From an uncultured Bacteroidota bacterium (lineage in GTDB: Bacteria > Bacteroidota > Bacteroidia > Chitinophagales > Chitinophagaceae), in the NCBI GenBank assembly GCA_903905065.1, contig CAIVEW010000004.1, positions 34,672-98,671 on the forward strand: a stretch of DNA of 64,000 nucleotides, in the 5' to 3' direction. Position numbers and translations under genes: made by a program. How positions within the stretch are numbered: position 1 is the stretch's first letter; every line of letters begins with the position of its first letter. Under the pieces are notes generated by a model. That model saw only the letters and a program-made list of their open reading frames with translations, was not told the DNA's origin and searched no databases. Shown one piece after another: positions 42,828 to 52,100 of the stretch.

Positions 42828-44108
42828 ATGGGTAAAACAGTCGCTTTTCATACTTTAGGTTGCAAACTCAACTATTCAGAGACCTCCACGCTCACCCGGT
42901 CGCTGGAGGCGGAGGGTTTTGTGAAAAAGGACTTTGAGGAAGAGGCCGACGTCTATGTAATAAACACCTGCTCAGTAACTGAAAACGCGGATAAAGAGTG
43001 CCGTATGATCGTGCGACGCATACAAAAGCGGGCGCCTGTGGCAATGGTTGTGATAACCGGCTGCTATGCGCAACTAAAGCCAAAAGAAATAGCACAGATA
43101 GAAGGTGTAGACCTGGTGCTGGGGGCAGCAGAAAAATTCAACCTTGCCAGCCACTTAAAAGAAATAGCGAAAGGGCCCGCAGATGGCGGTGGTGCAAAAA
43201 TATGCTCTTGCGATATAGAAGAGGTTGGCGGGTTTCACAGCTCTTTTTCAGCTAATGACCGTACCCGTGCCTTCCTGAAAGTGCAGGATGGTTGCGACTA
43301 TAATTGCAGCTTCTGCACCATCCCTCTCGCCCGTGGGCATAGTCGTAGCGACAGCATTGAAGGCGTGTTGCGGAATATGCGGGAACTTGCCGCAACGGGC
43401 ACCAAAGAGATCGTGCTTACAGGTATTAATCTTGGTGATTTTGGTAAGGGCGCAGATGGCGGCAAAACGAGGGATAGCTCCTTCTTCGAGCTGATCCAGG
43501 CCATGGATATGGAAGAGGGCATTGACCGTATCCGTATATCATCGATCGAGCCAAATTTGCTAAGCAATGAGATCATAAAGTTTGTTGCGCAATCGAGGAA
43601 GTTCATGCCGCACTTTCATATTCCGCTGCAAAGTGGAAGTGATAAAATACTTGGCCTTATGCGCCGCAGGTATAAGCGCGAACTTTACGAAGAGCGGATA
43701 GCCTATATAAAAGAATTGATGCCGTATTGCTGCATAGGTGCGGATGTAATAGTCGGCTTTCCTTCAGAAAGTGATGATGATTTTAATGAGACTTACAATT
43801 TTCTTCACCGTCTAGATGTATCCTATCTGCACGTATTTACTTACTCAGAAAGGGCCAATACTCTTGCACCGGGCATTAAGCCTATAGTGCCTGTACATAT
43901 TCGTAACGAGCGGAACAAGGCATTACGTAATCTTTCCTACCAAAAGATGCAATATTTTACTGAACAGCAACGCGGCGCCATACGCAAAGTGTTGTTTGAA
44001 ATAGCCGGTAAAAACACCCTGATGGAAGGATTTACGGATAACTATATAAAGGTGGAAACTCCTTATCGCAAGGAATGGGAGAAGCAGATCGTTGACTGGC
44101 CGTTATAG
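42828..44108 (+). CDS. mtaB: tRNA (t6A37) methylthiotransferase MtaB
   Basis: A 426-residue radical-SAM methylthiotransferase. The N-terminal UPF0004 domain carries a Cys in each of three places for the second 4Fe-4S cluster (HTLGCKLNYSE, INTCSVTENADKE, VITGCYAQLKP). The radical-SAM site is VQDGCDYNCSFCTIP (C-x3-C-x2-C) near residue 155. GADVIVGFPSESDDDF and HVFTYSERANTLA follow, and a short TRAM-like end closes it. It adds a methylthio group to t6A at position 37 of tRNAs that read ANN codons. Sequence order and length fit MtaB better than MiaB or RimO. Confidence 0.92.
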   Translation: MGKTVAFHTLGCKLNYSETSTLTRSLEAEGFVKKDFEEEADVYVINTCSVTENADKECRMIVRRIQKRAPVAMVVITGCYAQLKPKEIAQIEGVDLVLGAAEKFNLASHLKEIAKGPADGGGAKICSCDIEEVGGFHSSFSANDRTRAFLKVQDGCDYNCSFCTIPLARGHSRSDSIEGVLRNMRELAATGTKEIVLTGINLGDFGKGADGGKTRDSSFFELIQAMDMEEGIDRIRISSIEPNLLSNEIIKFVAQSRKFMPHFHIPLQSGSDKILGLMRRRYKRELYEERIAYIKELMPYCCIGADVIVGFPSESDDDFNETYNFLHRLDVSYLHVFTYSERANTLAPGIKPIVPVHIRNERNKALRNLSYQKMQYFTEQQRGAIRKVLFEIAGKNTLMEGFTDNYIKVETPYRKEWEKQIVDWPL

Positions 44109-44109
44109 A

Positions 44110-44423
44110 CTACCGGCATGCTTTATTGAATTCCACATCTCGCATCGTGGAGGGTGGTATGGGCTCCCATCTTATCGCTTCTGACTGCTCTGGATCGACT
44201 GCTGTTATTTCTTTCCTATAAATAACTTGCCTGCGAAACACTTGGAGCTGTCCATGGGTAGTGTTACCCGTTCAAAAACATCCATTACCCCACCGCTGTT
44301 GCGCTTGATAGACATAACGTAATAATCAGTCACTTTATCCTTTGTTGCGACGATGAAGACGTCTTGGTATACAGCATGCAAGGAACACACGGTAAAGGTA
44401 AAAAAGATGAGCAGTGACTTCAC
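44110..44423 (-). pseudogene. Decayed paralog of the neighbouring small secreted-protein gene
   Basis: The first part (GTG start at 44423, signal peptide, then DVFIVATKDKVTDYYVMSIK) matches the intact gene at 44488-44931. A frameshift near 44240 then leads to an early stop at 44205. In another frame the sequence resumes as RKEITAVDPEQSEAIRWEPI and ends PPSTMRDVEFNKACR at a stop at 44110-44112, matching the C-terminus of the intact copy. About forty codons in between are missing, and the ATG has become GTG. This is a duplicate that has lost function. Confidence 0.8.
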
Positions 44424-44487
44424 AGGTTGCAAGATTTAAGTCAAAATAAGTCAATCGCTGCTAACCCATTTTAGGGACTAAACCTGG

Positions 44488-44931
44488 CTACAGGCATGCC
44501 TTATTAAACTCTACCTCACGCATAGTGGACGGCGGTACAAATTCCCATTTGGCCTTTTCGGAAGGATCAGGGTCATTGGTGCTTATTTCTTTTCCGTTTA
44601 TATCGTAATAATTGCACTCGCGTACGCGGTAGGTTTTGCCCTTGCAATTATACTGTATCCTGCGGCGGTAGTAGCCCAGCTTTTCAAACCCATCTACGTC
44701 CAGTTTTTCTTTTGTCCGCTGCTCTATTACTTGCTTCCGGAATGCCTGGAGCATCCCATCAGATGGCTTTACTCGCTCAAAAACATCCATAGAACCATTA
44801 CGGTCGCGGCGTATAGACATAATGTAGAAGTTAGTTACTTTGTCTTTGGTAGTCCCGATAAGTACATCTCCCTGACAAAGGGCCTGCAGCGAGCAAGCGG
44901 AAAAAGTCAATAAGATCAACAGTGATTTCAT
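44488..44931 (-). CDS. Small secreted protein of unknown function
   Basis: A 147-residue protein with a signal peptide (MKSLLILLTFSACSLQALCQ). The mature part has predicted strands (DVLIGTTKDKVTNFYIMSIR, RRRIQYNCKGKTYRVRECNY) with several Cys that may pair, and the C-terminus PSTMREVEFNKACL. No family is recognised. Its decayed copy lies just downstream on the same strand. Confidence 0.72.
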   Translation of the reverse strand: MKSLLILLTFSACSLQALCQGDVLIGTTKDKVTNFYIMSIRRDRNGSMDVFERVKPSDGMLQAFRKQVIEQRTKEKLDVDGFEKLGYYRRRIQYNCKGKTYRVRECNYYDINGKEISTNDPDPSEKAKWEFVPPSTMREVEFNKACL

Positions 44932-45071
44932 GAGTTGTGATTATTTCGGCTCAAAAATAGGTTAATCAAATGTTAATGCAAAATATTGGCGTGAAAAGAT
45001 ATTCACAGGGGCATTATTAAAATACGCTAGCTAACTTTTGTCAATAACTTTTTAGGTAACAAATTTTCTTT

Positions 45072-45079
45072 TACATTTG
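45072..45079 (+). promoter_or_regulatory. -7 promoter box of tRNA-Lys
   Basis: TACATTTG matches TAnnTTTG and ends 16 bp before the mature tRNA 5' end. Confidence 0.55.
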
Positions 45080-45095
45080 CACTCCCAAAATAACC

Positions 45096-45172
45096 GGTCT
45101 TTTAGCTCAGTTGGTTAGAGCAGCTGACTCTTAATCAGCGGGTCCAGGGTTCGAGTCCCTGAGGGACCACCA
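45096..45172 (+). tRNA. tRNA-Lys (anticodon CTT)
   Basis: The cloverleaf is complete. The acceptor GGTCTTT pairs with AGGGACC (with two G-T pairs), followed by discriminator A and an encoded CCA. The D arm is AGCTCAGTTGGTTAGAGC. The anticodon stem GCTGA/TCAGC holds the loop CTCTTAA, giving anticodon CTT. The T arm is CAGGGTTCGAGTCCCTG. tRNA 3' ends are common integration sites, and everything after this gene looks like accessory DNA. Confidence 0.95.
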
Positions 45173-45180
45173 GTAATGAC

Positions 45181-45217
45181 AAGGGTTTCAGCCGATGTAA
45201 AGGTTGAAACCCTTTTT
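45181..45217 (+). terminator. Terminator of tRNA-Lys
   Basis: A 10-bp stem (AAGGGTTTCA / TGAAACCCTT) with a 14-nt loop and a T run, 9 bp after the CCA end. Confidence 0.85.
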
Positions 45218-45220
45218 CAT

Positions 45221-45242
45221 TTGCACGATTTTTGCACGATTT
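45221..45242 (+). repeat. Tandem 11-bp direct repeat beside the tRNA
   Basis: TTGCACGATTT occurs twice in tandem, directly after the tRNA terminator. This is the place where an integrase arm-type site or att flank would be expected. That role is inference; no integrase is seen in the window. Confidence 0.4.
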
Positions 45243-45274
45243 TTGATTTATCTTCCGACTAAATGTTCGGATGG

Positions 45275-45535
45275 CTAATCAGTACGTGTATCATGTAAGG
45301 CGTTAAAATCAAAGGGCAGTCCATGTTTTTTCTTATACACTGCTAAGATCACTTCCTGATCGTTATCTAAAACAGTAATGTAAAATTTGTTTTCCTCAGT
45401 GTTGTGCCGCCTTATTTTCAGTTTGGGCCATAAATGTCTGTAAGTCCAGTACATTTTTTTTACCTCGGCTATGGTATAGTATTGTGGTATTTGCACAAAA
45501 ATTATTTTGATGTAGTCAAAAATACGAACATGCAA
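45275..45535 (-). CDS. Small protein of unknown function (86 aa)
   Basis: An 86-residue frame rich in aromatic and basic residues, with a plausible strand-rich C-terminal half (KFYITVLDNDQEVILAVYKK). A second in-frame Met (MYWTYRHLWPKLK) could be the true start. It shows no known motif and is the first frame of the island beside the tRNA. It could be the remnant of a longer gene. Confidence 0.4.
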   Translation of the reverse strand: MHVRIFDYIKIIFVQIPQYYTIAEVKKMYWTYRHLWPKLKIRRHNTEENKFYITVLDNDQEVILAVYKKKHGLPFDFNALHDTRTD

Positions 45536-45722
45536 ATTGTGTTATCCGTATATATATCCACAATCACCCTGCTGCATAGAAATGTCCACTAAATACAAGG
45601 CAAGGGGTTTTTTAGGTATTGCCGGGTGAACTCACTCAAAGAGGTTAATGGTGTTTTCCAAATACTTGTGAGAAGGATTACTGAACGATGCAAATTCATT
45701 TATCGGCTGTGAGGAAAAGATT

Positions 45723-46637
45723 TTATTTTTCAAGTTTAGTTAGTTTATATTCCCTATTATGGTTCGTCATATTATAAGTAGGTATTTTTTTGTGTTGTGC
45801 CACTTTCAATAATCGTTGCTTTTTATCTTCGGGATTTAGATAAAATCTTGGGCCTAAGTAGATGGCTATAGGCGTAGGTACATTAAGCCTATTGTTAACT
45901 AATTCAACATTAGTTTTGCCGTAAAGAATAAACCTCCACTCTTGTTCATATTGCCAATCTTTTGACTTTGTCATTGTGGCAATGAATTTATTTACGCTAT
46001 TCATTTCAGGAATTGAATTTATCATGCATCTTTCTTCGCTATAATGAATCGGTGTCATCCAGTAATTTATAGCTGGACTATTTGAAAAATCATACTCAAT
46101 ACAAATACCCTTATGTTGATCCGAATAGTGCGACCACATTAGCAGTGATTCATAGCTAGTACCAAAGCTGCATATTCGAATAAATTCATTTTGTTCAACT
46201 TGAAACTTTTGCCATTCATCTTCCAACTGCTGTTCAATATCAGTTTCTGTTATTAACACACCTTTCAGCTTAGAAATATCTCGGAAAGTTTTGTACGGTT
46301 CTAAACTTCCCTTTATTCTTTCAAAATCTTGATTAGTAAAGCTATAAATACTCTTATTCTTCAAGTTAGCCATAAATTCAGCACTTGTAAATTGCATTCT
46401 GGATATTTCATTTTTATTAAGAGTCAACGAGCTTTCAAACAGGTCATTTAAATGTTCGATTTTGGAAATCCAGAGCCAGTCATTTTCAATGCACTCCAGG
46501 TTGTAGTCGGTTAATGCTCGAAATTTATAATAACATGTAGGATGGTGTGAATATTTTAACGAAAGTGCATTGTCTAAATCCCCCTTCTTGATGAAATTTA
46601 TATACTCTTTAATCCAGTCATTATGTGAAATCGCCAT
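45723..46637 (-). CDS. DUF2971 family protein
   Basis: A 304-residue cytosolic protein with the DUF2971 hallmarks: YYKFRALTDYNLECIENDWL near the start, WLWISKIEHLNDLFES, then FIRICSFGTSYESLLMWSHY and HKGICIEYDFS, and finally KDWQYEQEWRFILYG. The biochemical role of DUF2971 is unknown; members are often found in defence islands. The gene is clearly more A+T-rich than the core genes. It lies in the tail of the restriction operon region. Confidence 0.85.
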   Translation of the reverse strand: MAISHNDWIKEYINFIKKGDLDNALSLKYSHHPTCYYKFRALTDYNLECIENDWLWISKIEHLNDLFESSLTLNKNEISRMQFTSAEFMANLKNKSIYSFTNQDFERIKGSLEPYKTFRDISKLKGVLITETDIEQQLEDEWQKFQVEQNEFIRICSFGTSYESLLMWSHYSDQHKGICIEYDFSNSPAINYWMTPIHYSEERCMINSIPEMNSVNKFIATMTKSKDWQYEQEWRFILYGKTNVELVNNRLNVPTPIAIYLGPRFYLNPEDKKQRLLKVAQHKKIPTYNMTNHNREYKLTKLEK

Positions 46638-46699
46638 TTGAAAAAATCGTTGTAATAAAATTAACTAAAAAAAATCGTCATACAAATAGGTTAAAGTTA

Positions 46700-46807
46700 T
46701 TATCGAATAGCATTGATTCGATTCTTTCTATTCACCTGCTCACTGCCGTACTTCTCCCTGATCTCGTCAAGGGTATTTTTGCTGTAGATGTAATCAAGCA
46801 GCTGCAT
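46700..46807 (-). pseudogene. C-terminal coding fragment, copy 1 (LDEI...NAI motif)
   Basis: A 35-codon frame from an ATG at 46807 reads LLDYIYSKNTLDEIREKYGS and ends in N-R-I-N-A-I-R before a stop. The same motif, in order, occurs at 48265-48369 (IYK...SLDEINVMYDNKQ...NAIE then a stop), with 13 identical bases (46759-46771 and 48324-48336). This looks like the C-terminal end of a formerly longer protein, left between complete genes. I do not recognise the family. Confidence 0.45.
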
Positions 46808-46834
46808 CGTTGACAAGGTTAATAATTCTGAACA

Positions 46835-47257
46835 TTAACTTACCAGACCAATGATAGAATGGTACTCTTCCGATGTGAGACTAAACAGTGAGCCACGATT
46901 GTTAACCCTCACCATCAACGAGTTTCTAAGCACCGGATGTACTTTTATGTCATCCCAGCCTAAAGGCTTTTTTACGAATCTTTCAATTCTGAAGCGAATG
47001 CACTCTCCTTCTTTTGGGTCGTTATGTAGCCCCTTGGTGGCAGTGTACAGGGCTAACACTTTACGAGTTGGGGAAGTTTCGTAACCAATCATTAGGTCCC
47101 CAGGGCGTACTTTATTAAAATTACTAAACACGGCTCTTCGTTTTCCATCCGGTCTATGAGTCGGCTCAGTGTCATGATAGCCTACCGGATGGTCCAGTAC
47201 CCGCCAATCTTCCGGGTTAGTGTTCATCCACCAGTAATTAATTGTTTCAGTGTTCAT
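46835..47257 (-). CDS. EVE domain protein (modified-base reader)
   Basis: A 140-residue EVE-domain protein. It has the hallmark YWWMNTNPEDWRV start, the NFNKVRPGDLMIGYETSP strand-turn, VLALYTATKGLH and the ECIRFRIERFVKKPLGW core. EVE is related to YTH and ASCH and binds modified nucleotides such as 5-methylcytosine; it often stands next to or fused with restriction enzymes. It lies in the tail of a type I restriction operon region, which fits a role in sensing modified DNA or RNA. Confidence 0.85.
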   Translation of the reverse strand: MNTETINYWWMNTNPEDWRVLDHPVGYHDTEPTHRPDGKRRAVFSNFNKVRPGDLMIGYETSPTRKVLALYTATKGLHNDPKEGECIRFRIERFVKKPLGWDDIKVHPVLRNSLMVRVNNRGSLFSLTSEEYHSIIGLVS

Positions 47258-47379
47258 AATACAAAGTTCTATGCAGCTGCAACATTTACAATATTAATGG
47301 TCCTGACCAATTTGCCACACGAATGAGATAGTCTTAGTTAAAGATAGTGCCATACTCGAAAATTTCTTGAAACTCGTTA

Positions 47380-48204
47380 TCACTTCATGTTCTCACCGAC
47401 ACCCTTCCATAGTAATATATGTTCATAGCCTTTATGCTTAGTCGCGACCGTTTTTAGTTCTGGAATTAAGGTAATGTAGTCAAACATGAATTTTGCCAAC
47501 ACGGGTTGTAAAATGGTCAAAAAAGAATCTGCCATCTCCTTTTGCCTTTGCGGGTCTTTAGTTTGTTGAATCTGAATGACACTAAGTCTGCTAGAATGTG
47601 AGTAACCACATAGGTACCTATAATGCTTCTTGAAAAAATGTTCATCAAACCCCGCATCAACAGCCAACTCTCTCCAACTTTTATTTTTCCATTCTCCACT
47701 TAGGATTTTTGATTTGTTGTGCTTCGGCAACAGCTGAAATATAGGCAAATTACTAAGTTGCAGTGTAATTCTCTCTATTTCGCTCTTCTCGAATTCCATC
47801 ATTTCGATGTGCTTCTGTTCGGTAGGAGTTGCGCCAGCTCTGTCAAAAAATCCAGCTAAGTGCCAGCACAAAAATCTAAACCGTAACTCATCTTTGCTTT
47901 GGCCTGATATAAATAAGTAACTCAATGTTAAATAAGTTTCCCATGCAGCCCTGGTTAGTATTGCCATTGATGCAAAATCGAATTGTGGGTAGAATTGCGC
48001 TGACCCTACTCCCAGTTGGTATCCTGAAGACAAGTACCTTGCTGAAATAGCATGATGGATGATCTTTTGACCTAAGCCCTCAGCATAAATAATCTCTGAG
48101 CTGTGGCCATTGAATCCTTTCCCCTGCATATGATTACCGATTTCCAAAGCGGTCTGAATTAAGATATCAATATCCTTGTGCACTTCACGATTATGTTCCA
48201 TCAA
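47380..48204 (-). CDS. DUF5677-like protein
   Basis: A 274-residue, mostly helical cytosolic protein. The FASMAILTRAAWETYLTLSYLF stretch and later YLCGYSHSSRLS resemble DUF5677, a family with an R-x(n)-E and a conserved Y-x3-S/H-x-S/H element that recalls HEPN-type RNases. A HEPN-like fold is plausible but unproven. Function unknown. It lies between the metallopeptidase of the restriction operon and the EVE gene, on the same strand. Confidence 0.55.
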   Translation of the reverse strand: MMEHNREVHKDIDILIQTALEIGNHMQGKGFNGHSSEIIYAEGLGQKIIHHAISARYLSSGYQLGVGSAQFYPQFDFASMAILTRAAWETYLTLSYLFISGQSKDELRFRFLCWHLAGFFDRAGATPTEQKHIEMMEFEKSEIERITLQLSNLPIFQLLPKHNKSKILSGEWKNKSWRELAVDAGFDEHFFKKHYRYLCGYSHSSRLSVIQIQQTKDPQRQKEMADSFLTILQPVLAKFMFDYITLIPELKTVATKHKGYEHILLWKGVGENMK

Positions 48205-48264
48205 TTATAATGCTGTTTTGTCCACCTGGAATAAAAATATAGAATACTAATGACTTAGGTTGCT

Positions 48265-48369
48265 TTATTCAATTGCATTACTGTGTCCGTGGGAATTAAG
48301 TTGCTTATTGTCGTACATCACATTGATCTCGTCAAGGCTCTTCATGCTGCCAGTTAAGGTCTTGTAGAT
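48265..48369 (-). pseudogene. C-terminal coding fragment, copy 2 (LDEI...NAI motif)
   Basis: The minus strand reads IYKTLTGSMKSLDEINVMYD and continues to S-N-A-I-E before a stop at 48265. It is a diverged relative of the fragment at 46700-46807, with four extra residues before the shared LDEI. No complete gene surrounds it; the frame upstream is short. Confidence 0.4.
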
Positions 48370-48443
48370 AAAAAAACAACACGCTGGCCCAATACACGGA
48401 CAACTTATTTAACGACAAGCTACCGATAAGTGATTAAAAATGG

Positions 48444-49124
48444 TTACAAGTCCATCCCTGCACCATTAAACCGGAGCCAGGACTTTCTTTCCCTATAGTC
48501 CGGTATTATCTTGTCGACTTCATTCCAGAAGGCTTCAGAATGGTTCTCGTATTTCAGGTGGGCCATCTCATGCACTATGATGTAGTCAAGTACAGTTAGT
48601 GGTGCCATGAGGCATTTCCAGTGGAAGTTAAGGTCACCATTTCGGCTGCATGATGCCCATCTGTTGTGTAATTCCATTATCCTGATCGTGCCAGGAGCTA
48701 CACCCATTTGACCTTTATAGTGTTCTACCCGGCTTGATATCCTAGGTAAGGCTTTCTCCCTGTAGAAAGTCTTGAAAACTTTCTGGGCTTCATCCTTCAG
48801 CGTCTTTAGCAGGTAGAAATGCCCATCCTTGAGCTTTAGCGGCACTTCCTGGTCTTTTACCAGTTGCAGCCTATAGTTCCTGCCCAGGTATAAGAAGCTC
48901 TCACCATTGGCTATTTCCCGCTGTGTTTTGGTAGCATTAAGTTCATCGCGTTCTGCCAGGTGTTTATATATCTGGTAGCTCTTTTGCGTGACAATGGTTT
49001 CTATTTCGGCATCAGTGTTTTGTTCGGGTGCCAATACCGAAACATTCCCATCACGCTCTATGTAGATACTCAGGGTCTTCCGTTTACTACGCTTTACCGT
49101 ATATGCTGGCAATTTACTACTCAT
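48444..49124 (-). CDS. YgjP/DUF45-type metallopeptidase
   Basis: A 226-residue protein with the family start (YTVKRSKRKTLSIYIERDGN) and the zinc site VLDYIIVHEMAHLKYENHSE with HExxH and a downstream His. RIMELHNRWASCSRNGDLNF is the conserved segment before it. It overlaps the end of hsdR by eight bases and so is translated with it. DUF45 genes follow type I restriction genes in many genomes. Whether it cleaves a protein of the system or an unrelated substrate is not known. Confidence 0.88.
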   Translation of the reverse strand: MSSKLPAYTVKRSKRKTLSIYIERDGNVSVLAPEQNTDAEIETIVTQKSYQIYKHLAERDELNATKTQREIANGESFLYLGRNYRLQLVKDQEVPLKLKDGHFYLLKTLKDEAQKVFKTFYREKALPRISSRVEHYKGQMGVAPGTIRIMELHNRWASCSRNGDLNFHWKCLMAPLTVLDYIIVHEMAHLKYENHSEAFWNEVDKIIPDYRERKSWLRFNGAGMDL

Positions 49125-52100
49125 GTTTACCGCCTATTATCTGATTATGCCTTCTTTTAGCCAATGCCATTATTTCGGTACATATCAGATCAGATGCTGC
49201 AATTAACTCTGGTATGCCACTAAATAATATGGTATCACTCATTTCACCTTTTATCTTTTCTATTTCGTGCTCTTTGTCCCAGAAGTTGATGATCCCGATA
49301 TTGGATTCCAGCTTTTCTATGATCTCAGCGTTTACCGTCTTACACTTGTCCCTGATCGTCTTTTCTACCTCATTTTTACCAAATGCTATATCCATCATCA
49401 GGTCGAAAAACGGGGCCTCTACCTCAGACACTCCTTCTTCGGTTTTCACCCTGCCCTGACCAGCTTCATCTCTAAGGCCCTTTAATCCTTCGACCAATCT
49501 ATCCCAATCATCCTTATGTTGCTTCAGTATCGCTTCCAGTTTTTCATAGAGCTTTTTGTATAATGATGGATCATCGTTGAAGCTGACTTTAATGTGTTTT
49601 CTTATAGCGTGTTCCATTTCTGATGCTATTGCCTTCTTCGATACGTTCTTGTTTACTTCCGCTTCAAAGTTATCTGAGAATAATTCCACTGGTGGTATCT
49701 TGGGGTTTATTCCAAGGTTTACGAGGTGCTCGTTTACCAGCCGTTTTATCTTCTCTCCTATACCTTCAATATTGATGGTGCTATCTTTATACCGCTGCTT
49801 TATTCTGAACAGGATAAAGGCAAATTGCTTTGACGGTATTTTATACGGTTCAGCTGCTGCAAGTGGTAGTACTATATCCATGCTTTCCATGAAGTTCTTG
49901 AAGTATACCTCAAAATCAGCCCTGAATTTTGTGTCGGCTGCTATCTCTATGCACCGTTCCAGTATATCGTAAGTCTGCTTGGGGTCTTTTATCTTCTGGT
50001 TCACGTAGTCCTCTATCTTTTCTACACCTTCTTCCTTAAACAGTTGCACCAGTCTCTTATACCGTTGATCCAGGACAGGTATTTCGGTGGTGATGTTCTT
50101 GAACGATGCCAGTACATCGGCTATGTCATCTTCGCTGTATATCTTCAGTGCATCCTGCAAGTTGTTGGTATTACCAATATAGTCAACCACATAACCCCTG
50201 TTTTTGCCTTTTCGGGTTCTGTTAACCCGGGCAATGGCTTGTAGGAGATTGTGCTCCTTCATCTTCTTATCCAAGTACAAGATCTGTTCAATAGGTGCGT
50301 CAAATCCGGTCAATAACATATCACAAACCACCAGGAACCCTATGCCTGATAATGGTTTGGTATAATTACCATTACCATCCACCGTATAATCAAACTTCTC
50401 TTTGAAGTGTTCAACAGCTTTATTTGACATTGATGACTTCCTGGCTTCGGTAATGATGGCTTCTTCGTTAGTGCCCTGTGATGAAACTACCGTTTCTACC
50501 TTCAGGAACTTCAGTTGGCTGATTAATTCATTGTCTGGTGTCGGTGCGTTACTTTCCTGCACTATCCGGTCATTTATAGCCTGAGCTATGGCTTTCTTAT
50601 AGCGTACAGCTGCCAATACCGTACTTGCCACCACCTGTGCTTTGAAACCGTTTGGGAGTATGTGCTTGATGAAATGATCTACCAGGTCATCAGCTATAGC
50701 CTTTATTCTGTTCTCTGCTTCCAGTATGTCGGTATAGGTGCCATACTTCTTTCGTATGTGGGCTATTTCTTCTGGTGTGTGCTCTTTTACCAGGTCTTCA
50801 AACTTATCCTCCAGCTTGCTTTTATCCTTTACTGCATCGTCGCTGGTTTTGCCTTCATACAGTATTTGCAGGGTAGCACCATCATCTACAGCGTCCTTTA
50901 ACTTGTACTTGTCTATATAGGCCCCAAACCGTTCATGGGTCTTCTTCTTATGCCGGTCAGTAATAAGCGGTGTGCCCGTAAATGCAATTTTGGTTGAATT
51001 GGGGAATGCCTCAAATACATTGTCACCCAGATCGCTGCCCTGGGTTCTGTGTGCCTCATCAATCAGTATAAGTACCCTTTCCGATTCGTTTATCTTTCCT
51101 ATGTTAGTATATACCGGTAGATATTCCGCTAATATTTGTCCCACCTGTGTATCGTCAGTCTTTACCCGCTCCTGGAACTTATGCACCATTACCATTACTA
51201 CATTGCTGGATGGTGTTGCCAGTTTTTCACTCAGCTCCCGGGTGTTATGAACATAGTCTATCTTCTCATTGGTAAGGGTTGCTGTTTCGCCTAATTGCAC
51301 TTCCAGGTCAGTACGGTCATTGAGCATGATTACCTTATAATCTTTCAGGTCATCGCTTGTCCTCAGCTTTCTCACCAGCATTACCATTGTAAGACTTTTA
51401 CCGCTTCCCTGGGTATGCCAAACAACTCCTGATCTTTCCATTGGAGTGCTACCGGTCCTCAGGCGTTGGATAATCTTACCTACTGCCCTGAACTGCTGGT
51501 AACGGCAAACTATTTTTATTTCCCTGCCGCCATCATTCATAAAAAGCACAAAGTGCCTGATAATATCCAGCAGGGTATCTGGTGGCAACATTCCCTGTAT
51601 CAGGGTTTCCTGTGAACGTATTTTGCCTAATGGCGGCGTGAATGTTTTATACTTATCAGGGTATATGTCTTTCCATTCGTAGTAATACTCTTCTGTTGAT
51701 GTTATGGTGCCATACCGGGCTTGTTCACCATAGGTGGCTATATTGAACTGGTTGAAGCAAAACAGGGCTTCTTCTCCTTCCTTTAGCCCATCCAGCTTTG
51801 TACCTTCCCGCTGGTTGCTATACCGTAATAGTTGGGTTATGGCTTCGTGCATGGGGTTTGAGGTAAATTCGTTCTGGTCTTTACATTCTACTACCACCAA
51901 CGGCAAACCGTTTACAAACAATACAAGGTCCGGTATGATGAACCCCTTACCCATACCCGGAGTATCTATCCTGAACTGGTTTATAGCAGTAAATGTGTTG
52001 CGTTCTGGGTGGTCGAAGTCAATGATCTTAACCACCGGGGCTTCTTCACCTGTCAGTTCGTTCTTATCAGCTTTGGTGTTCTTCAGTAACAGGTTCAGTA

